From Pirellulales bacterium (GTDB lineage: Bacteria; Planctomycetota; Planctomycetia; Pirellulales; Thermoguttaceae): DNA of 16,889 bases. Under the pieces are notes generated by a model, which did no database searches, was not told where the DNA came from, and saw nothing but the letters and a program-made list of their open reading frames with translations. The translations under genes and the position numbers were made by a program. Shown here in pieces: positions 13,497-16,889 of this stretch (position 1 is its first letter; every line of letters starts with the position of its first letter). The stretch covers positions 1 through 16,889 of the forward strand of contig DAOWNK010000032.1 of assembly GCA_030642635.1 (NCBI GenBank), written 5' to 3'.

Positions 13497-14276
13497 ATGC
13501 GGCCGCCGGCCGGCACCCGAATACTTCTGACACGTCCATGCGACCAGGTCGAGGAACTCAAGCGGCGGTTTACGGAGCTTGGGGCCGAGGTGATGATCCA
13601 GCCGGCCATCCGAATTTCCGACCCTCCCGATTGGAAACCCGTCGACACCGCACTGGAACACTTGGATCGGTACGATTGGCTGGTATTCTCCAGTGTCAAC
13701 GGTGTCCGAGACCTGCTGGATAGGTTGTGTGGACCTAACAAAATCAGCGAGCCGCGGGGTTTATCCCCGCGCCAAGTTTTTTTCAAGTACCTAAAGCTGG
13801 CTGCCATAGGCCCGGCCACCGCAGAGGCGCTCGACCGATATCACCTCCGTGCAGACCTGGTTCCAAAGGAATATCGTGCGGAGTCGCTTGCCTGCGAGTT
13901 GGCCAAGGTGGCCGCCGGCCGGCGGTTTCTGCTTGCCCGGGCGAGCCGTGGACGCGATGTGCTGGCCGAGCAGATCACCTCTGCCGGCGGGGTTGTAGAA
14001 CAGATCGTCGTCTATTCAAGCACCGACGTTGATCGGGCAGAGCCGGATGTGACCGCCGCGCTGCTGGCCGGGCGGATCGACTGGATCACCGTAACCAGCT
14101 CGGCGATTGCCGGAGCACTGGTCGGCCTGTTCGGCGAACAACTCCACCGCAGCAAGCTGGCCAGCATCAGCCCGGTCACCTCAGGGACGCTCCGTCGGCT
14201 TGGTCACCAACCGGCGGTCGAAGCGGCCGAGTACACCGTCGAGGGCTTGGTCAAGGCGATTCTTGCCCACCGGTAG
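13497..14276 (+). CDS. hemD: Uroporphyrinogen-III synthase
   Basis: A 259-residue protein with the two-lobe HemD layout; the enzyme closes and inverts ring D of hydroxymethylbilane to give uroporphyrinogen III for haem and related tetrapyrroles. Typical blocks are ILLTRP at the start, DWLVFSSVNGV (60-70), LAAIGPATAEAL (101-112), RASRGRDVL and DWITVTSSAIAGAL. HemD diverges quickly, so identification rests on block order. AGGGGGG lies shortly before ATG 13497. Residues 82-96 (ISEPRGLSPRQVFF) look like an insertion: they are encoded by a small hairpin followed by a T run and lie between two conserved blocks. It stands alone, divergent from the TPR gene and convergent with the 60-residue gene. 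Confidence 0.88.
   Translation: MRPPAGTRILLTRPCDQVEELKRRFTELGAEVMIQPAIRISDPPDWKPVDTALEHLDRYDWLVFSSVNGVRDLLDRLCGPNKISEPRGLSPRQVFFKYLKLAAIGPATAEALDRYHLRADLVPKEYRAESLACELAKVAAGRRFLLARASRGRDVLAEQITSAGGVVEQIVVYSSTDVDRAEPDVTAALLAGRIDWITVTSSAIAGALVGLFGEQLHRSKLASISPVTSGTLRRLGHQPAVEAAEYTVEGLVKAILAHR
13753..13783 (+). repeat. Hairpin plus T tract within hemD
   Basis: CGCGGGG (13753-13759) and CCCCGCG (13765-13771) form a perfect 7-bp stem with loop TTTAT, followed by seven T at 13777-13783. It resembles a terminator yet lies inside the hemD frame. It may be another dispersed palindrome carried in frame; premature termination is the alternative. Confidence 0.6.
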
Positions 14277-14283
14277 CCGTGCA

Positions 14284-14385
14284 AGAAGAGAGAAGAGGGA
14301 GGAGGGAGGAGAGAAGAGAGATATTGTGGCTTTGGAAGTTACGCTCTCCTCTCTCTTCCCTCTTCCCTCTTCTCTCCTCCCCCCC
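14284..14385. repeat. Purine/pyrimidine inverted repeat between hemD and the 60-residue gene
   Basis: A purine tract (14284-14320) faces a pyrimidine tract (14344-14385) across a 23-nt loop. Pairing is long but imperfect, with 7-nt TTCCCTC units on the right. It fills the space between two convergent genes: it starts 7 nt after the hemD stop and ends in the stop codon of the minus-strand gene. Confidence 0.82.
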
Positions 14386-14567
14386 TACCCTTGCTCCCGC
14401 ATGGTCGCCCAACTGAGGTATCCCAGCACGACCGAGCAGACGATGAATCCTACGTTCATCCAGGAGCTTGCACCGCCGAAGGGGAAACCAATCGCCAGAT
14501 CGAGTCCGAAGACGATAAACAACAACACAGCGATTACGGTTCCGACAATACACAAGGCTTTCGGCAT
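14385..14567 (-). CDS. Small two-helix membrane protein, unknown function
   Basis: A 60-residue protein starting MPKALCIVGT, with hydrophobic segments at about 5-28 and 37-53 joined by a short FPFGGASSW loop. The frame is open upstream, but ATG 14567 is preferred: AGGGGAAAG precedes it at suitable spacing and the upstream part lacks membrane character. It has the look of a conserved planctomycete membrane protein, though I cannot name a family. It is divergent from coaD; a TATAAT on its strand lies at 14611-14616. Confidence 0.7.
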   Translation of the reverse strand: MPKALCIVGTVIAVLLFIVFGLDLAIGFPFGGASSWMNVGFIVCSVVLGYLSWATMREQG

Positions 14568-14610
14568 CGAATCTTTCCCCTGTGGCGATATTTGATTGAG
14601 TATCACCCTT

Positions 14611-14639
14611 ATTATATTCAAAATGCTAATGGATTGGAA
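14611..14639 (-). promoter_or_regulatory. Possible promoter for the 60-residue membrane protein gene
   Basis: TATAAT on the minus strand at 14611-14616 with TTCCAA at 14634-14639, 17-nt spacer. The -35 box is poor. Nothing better is visible in the 148-nt spacer, which must also drive coaD. Confidence 0.33.
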
Positions 14640-14715
14640 CACTTCCCCCTTCCCCGCCCGGCGGAAAGTTAGTAGATTGCCGGAAGTTTCTCCAACAGCA
14701 TAAGGACCACCACCG

Positions 14716-15213
14716 ATGAGTGACCTTTCACCCAAAATTGCCGTTTACCCGGGCACGTTCGACCCGATTACCTTGGGGCACCTGAACGTGATGGAGCGGA
14801 TCAGCCGGCTGTTCGACCGGGTGATCGTGGGCGTTGGGATCAACGTCGAGAAGCAGCCGCTGTTCGACGCCGAGCAGCGGCAAGCACTGATCCGCCAATC
14901 CACCACCCACCTGGAGAACATCGAAATTCGTACGTTCACCGGCCTGGCGGTCGATTTCGTCAAGGATTGCAAATCAAAGATCATGGTCCGCGGCGTGCGT
15001 CCGATTACCGACATCCCGGCGGAGTTGACCATGATGATGGCCAACCGGCACCTTGCCCCGGAGGTGGAAACGTTGTTTATGATCGCCGACGGCGAGTTGG
15101 CGCACGTGTCCAGCTCGCTTATCAAGCAGATCGCCCCGCTTGCAACCGGCGAGGAGCTGTTACAATTCCTGCCGGGTGTGGTGGTCGAGGCCATGCGGGC
15201 GAAGCTTGCGTGA
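14716..15213 (+). CDS. coaD: Phosphopantetheine adenylyltransferase
   Basis: A 165-residue enzyme of normal length that transfers AMP from ATP to 4'-phosphopantetheine, the next-to-last step of coenzyme A synthesis. The nucleotidyltransferase motif is YPGTFDPITLGHLNV (residues 11-25, with the T/HxGH histidine). RGVRPITDIPAELTMMMANR and the C-terminal HVSSSLIKQIA block are typical of CoaD. AAGGA at 14702-14706 gives a well-spaced ribosome site for ATG 14716. The gene is followed in the same direction by hpnE after a repeat-filled gap. Confidence 0.97.
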   Translation: MSDLSPKIAVYPGTFDPITLGHLNVMERISRLFDRVIVGVGINVEKQPLFDAEQRQALIRQSTTHLENIEIRTFTGLAVDFVKDCKSKIMVRGVRPITDIPAELTMMMANRHLAPEVETLFMIADGELAHVSSSLIKQIAPLATGEELLQFLPGVVVEAMRAKLA

Positions 15214-15217
15214 AGAG

Positions 15218-15294
15218 TAGGGGCCAGGGGCTAGGGACCAGGGGCTAGGGATCAGGGATTATCTGGCTTCTGGCCCCTAGTCCCTGGCCCCTAG
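15218..15294. repeat. G-rich inverted repeat between coaD and hpnE
   Basis: A left array of AGGGGCT and AGGGACC heptamers (15218-15250) faces a C-rich block (15272-15294). The best pairing is about 20 bp (15218-15237 with 15275-15294) with two mismatches. It occupies nearly all of the 87-nt gap and ends 6 nt before the hpnE ATG, so hpnE has no ordinary ribosome site. Confidence 0.82.
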
Positions 15295-15300
15295 ATTAAC

Positions 15301-16806
15301 ATGGCCGACTTCCACTACAAACCAACCGTTGCCGTCGTCGGCGGCGGGCCGGCCGGGCTGGCGGCGGCGGTGGCGGCCTGCCGCCGTGGATTGCACGTCG
15401 AGCTGTTCGAGCAACGCAAAACGCTCGGCGGCCGGGCGGGTTCGTTCCACGATCCGAGCACCGGAGAGTTGATCGACTACTGCCGGCACGTGTCGATGGG
15501 TTGCTGCACCGCATTGACCGAGTTCCGACGGCAAACCGGCACGGACGACTGTTTTCGCACGTACCGGCAGATGCACTTCATCGGCCCGGACGGCATACAG
15601 TACAACCTGGCCCCAAGCCGCCTGCTGCCCGCCCCACTGCACCTGCTGCCCGGCTTGATGCGGCTGGGATATCTTACACTTAGCGAACGAGTAGGTATCG
15701 CCCTGGCTGTGCGACAACTCTCACGCGCGCAAGTCGATGACGACCGTCAATCCATCGGCACCTGGCTACGTCAACATGGTCAGTCGGAACGTGCGATCGA
15801 GCGGTTCTGGTCGGTCGTTTTGGTAAGTGCCTTGGGTGATACGGTCGAGCGGCTCTCGCTGTCTGCCGCCCGGAAGGTGTTCGTCGACGGGTTCATGGCC
15901 TCACGTCGTGCGTGCGAGTTGGAAGTGCCGCAGGCGCCGCTCGGCGAGATATTCGACCGCCGCGTCGGCACATGGCTGGCCGAACACGGGGTGGCCGTGC
16001 ATCGTGGCGTGAAGATCGAGCGTATCGACGGCGATGCCAGTCGGGCGGCCGCCGTGGTGCTGCCTGACGGCACACGGCGCCGGTTCGATTTCATCATCGC
16101 GGCCGTCCCATGGCGGCACGTCCGATCTCTCTTTCCGCCGGCCATGCTCGAGGCGATGCCGGAGCTTGAGCATATCAAAGACATCCGGTCCTCACCGATC
16201 ACCGCTGTACACCTGTGGTTCGACCGCCCGATCACCACACTGCCCCATGCCGTACTGGTCGGACGGACGAATCAGTGGTTGTTTCGTGGTTGGGGGCTGG
16301 GGGCTGGGGGCTGGGGGCAGGGGATTGGGGATTGGGGAACTGGTATAAAAAAGGAGAGAGGAGAGAGGAGAGAGGAGAGAAACCAGCGCCGCATAAACAC
16401 GGCGGCTAAATTCACTTCCCCTCTTCCCTCTTCCCTCTTCCCTCTTCTCTCTTCCCTAGCCCCTAGCCCCCAGCCTCCAGCCCCTATTTGCTACTTTCAA
16501 GTAGTAATCAGTGCATCGCACGATCTGGTCGGCCGATCACGGGAATCGATCACCGACGAGGTCTGTGCGGAACTAGGGGAGATATTTCCCGACGCCCGGC
16601 CTGCACGGCTGCTGCACAGTCGCGTTGTTACGCAGCCGTCGGCAGTATTTTCTGCGATGCCTGGCTCGGATCGTCTCCGCCCTGCTCAGCACACGCCGAT
16701 CGAAAACCTCCGCCTGGCCGGCGATTGGACCGCTACCGGCTGGCCGGCCACTATGGAGGGTGCCGTACGGAGCGGGTACATGGCGGCGGAAGGCGGTAGA
16801 TGGTAG
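15301..16806 (+). CDS. hpnE: Squalene-associated FAD-dependent desaturase/reductase HpnE, with in-frame repeat insertion
   Basis: A 501-residue flavoprotein of the phytoene-desaturase type; HpnE reduces hydroxysqualene to squalene. The FAD site is at the start: VVGGGPAGLAAAVAACRRG (GGGPAG at 14-19), then TLGGRAGSF at 41-49. The C-terminal flavin block is LRLAGDWTATGWPATMEGAVRSG. Between NQWLFRG and YFQVVISAS about 68 low-complexity residues (about 331-397) are read from a heptanucleotide repeat; without them the length is about 433, near what I expect for the family. The insertion keeps frame and has no stop. Whether the protein works is not known: the segment may loop out at the surface. The rest shows no decay, which argues for function. 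ATG 15301 lacks a ribosome site. A terminator follows. Confidence 0.9.
   Translation: MADFHYKPTVAVVGGGPAGLAAAVAACRRGLHVELFEQRKTLGGRAGSFHDPSTGELIDYCRHVSMGCCTALTEFRRQTGTDDCFRTYRQMHFIGPDGIQYNLAPSRLLPAPLHLLPGLMRLGYLTLSERVGIALAVRQLSRAQVDDDRQSIGTWLRQHGQSERAIERFWSVVLVSALGDTVERLSLSAARKVFVDGFMASRRACELEVPQAPLGEIFDRRVGTWLAEHGVAVHRGVKIERIDGDASRAAAVVLPDGTRRRFDFIIAAVPWRHVRSLFPPAMLEAMPELEHIKDIRSSPITAVHLWFDRPITTLPHAVLVGRTNQWLFRGWGLGAGGWGQGIGDWGTGIKKERGERREERNQRRINTAAKFTSPLPSSLFPLLSSLAPSPQPPAPICYFQVVISASHDLVGRSRESITDEVCAELGEIFPDARPARLLHSRVVTQPSAVFSAMPGSDRLRPAQHTPIENLRLAGDWTATGWPATMEGAVRSGYMAAEGGRW
16291..16490. repeat. Composite heptanucleotide inverted repeat inside hpnE
   Basis: From the left: four GGGGG runs spaced by CT (16292-16317), GGGGATT units to about 16338, then GGAGAGA units (16351-16380). 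From the loop rightward: TTCCCTC units (about 16415-16456), then CCCCTAG/CCCCCAGC units to about 16486. The halves mirror each other in order, so G-rich pairs with C-rich and purine with pyrimidine. The loop (16381-16414) carries GGCGGCTAAAT. The G5 runs fit a quadruplex motif on the coding strand. Confidence 0.9.
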
Positions 16807-16817
16807 GCTGTGCCGGC

Positions 16818-16836
16818 TGCCGCTTGCGGCTTCGCA
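16818..16836. repeat. Single copy of the hpn-associated 19-mer after hpnE
   Basis: TGCCGCTTGCGGCTTCGCA matches the 10590-10608 arm except at one base. It lies 11 nt after the hpnE stop, just before the terminator. Confidence 0.7.
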
Positions 16837-16845
16837 GTAGTTTAT

Positions 16846-16873
16846 GCCCCCCGACGCAGTCGGGGGGGCTTTT
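16846..16873 (+). terminator. Rho-independent terminator after hpnE
   Basis: A GC-rich stem pairs 16846-16855 with 16859-16869 (one extra G on the right) around a GCA loop, followed by four T at 16870-16873. It closes the coaD-hpnE direction. Confidence 0.85.
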
Positions 16874-16889
16874 GAACTACCCACTGCCC

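Noticed and set aside
14568..14735. Longer version of the small membrane protein
   Set aside because: The upstream part overlaps the coaD start, lacks a ribosome site and has no membrane character.
4525..16490. Heptamer arrays as CRISPR or true telomere
   Set aside because: Units are 7 nt in direct contact with no spacers and no cas genes; they lie between and inside housekeeping genes, not at a replicon end.

Overview
The window looks like chromosome from a GC-rich planctomycete, probably of the Pirellulales group. This rests on family recognition: a BBP2-type outer-membrane barrel, a TatC with a long first periplasmic loop, the HpnC/HpnD/HpnE squalene genes, and two short proteins of a style I associate with planctomycetes. 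No search was run, so the lineage is inference. I see no tRNA, rRNA, CRISPR array, transposase, integrase or phage gene. The genes are mostly housekeeping; what is unusual is the number of palindromic repeats between them, and in four places reaching into genes.

Layout. 1-764: 3' part of an outer-membrane barrel gene, with a clear terminator at 801-838. 839-1424: no gene, but three palindromic elements and then a near-ideal sigma-54 promoter at 1353-1368 for amtB. 1425-3474: ammonium transporter amtB and PII gene glnB, separated by a nested inverted repeat. 3471-4514 (minus): tatC, whose stop overlaps the glnB stop. 4515-4792: two repeat families in a divergent spacer. 4793-6080: manA and a small lipoprotein gene. 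6181-7500 (minus): nucleotide-sugar dehydrogenase. 7579-9557 (minus): ispH followed by an enolase-superfamily gene, overlapping by 4 nt. 9714-11515 (plus): hpnC and hpnD, overlapping by 4 nt. 11539-13306 (minus): a TPR protein gene and rpsT. 13497-14276: hemD. 14385-14567 (minus): a 60-residue membrane protein. 14716-16806: coaD and hpnE, then a terminator.

How the genes fit together. amtB and glnB form a nitrogen-uptake and sensing pair under sigma-54 control. IspH makes IPP and DMAPP; HpnD, HpnC and HpnE take farnesyl diphosphate through presqualene diphosphate and hydroxysqualene to squalene, so the right half is an isoprenoid-to-squalene locus interrupted by rpsT, hemD and coaD. manA and the dehydrogenase supply sugar precursors for surface polysaccharide.

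The main discovery lead is the repeats. Seven loci carry tandem arrays with a 7-nt period (G-rich or purine-rich on one strand); six of them face a complementary array across a short loop. The heptamer changes from locus to locus but the period stays 7. One composite array lies inside hpnE and is read in frame, adding about 68 low-complexity residues. Five other palindromic families are present, one with a compensatory base pair between copies, one at the 3' ends of all three hpn genes, and one with 10-bp flanking direct repeats like a small transposed element.
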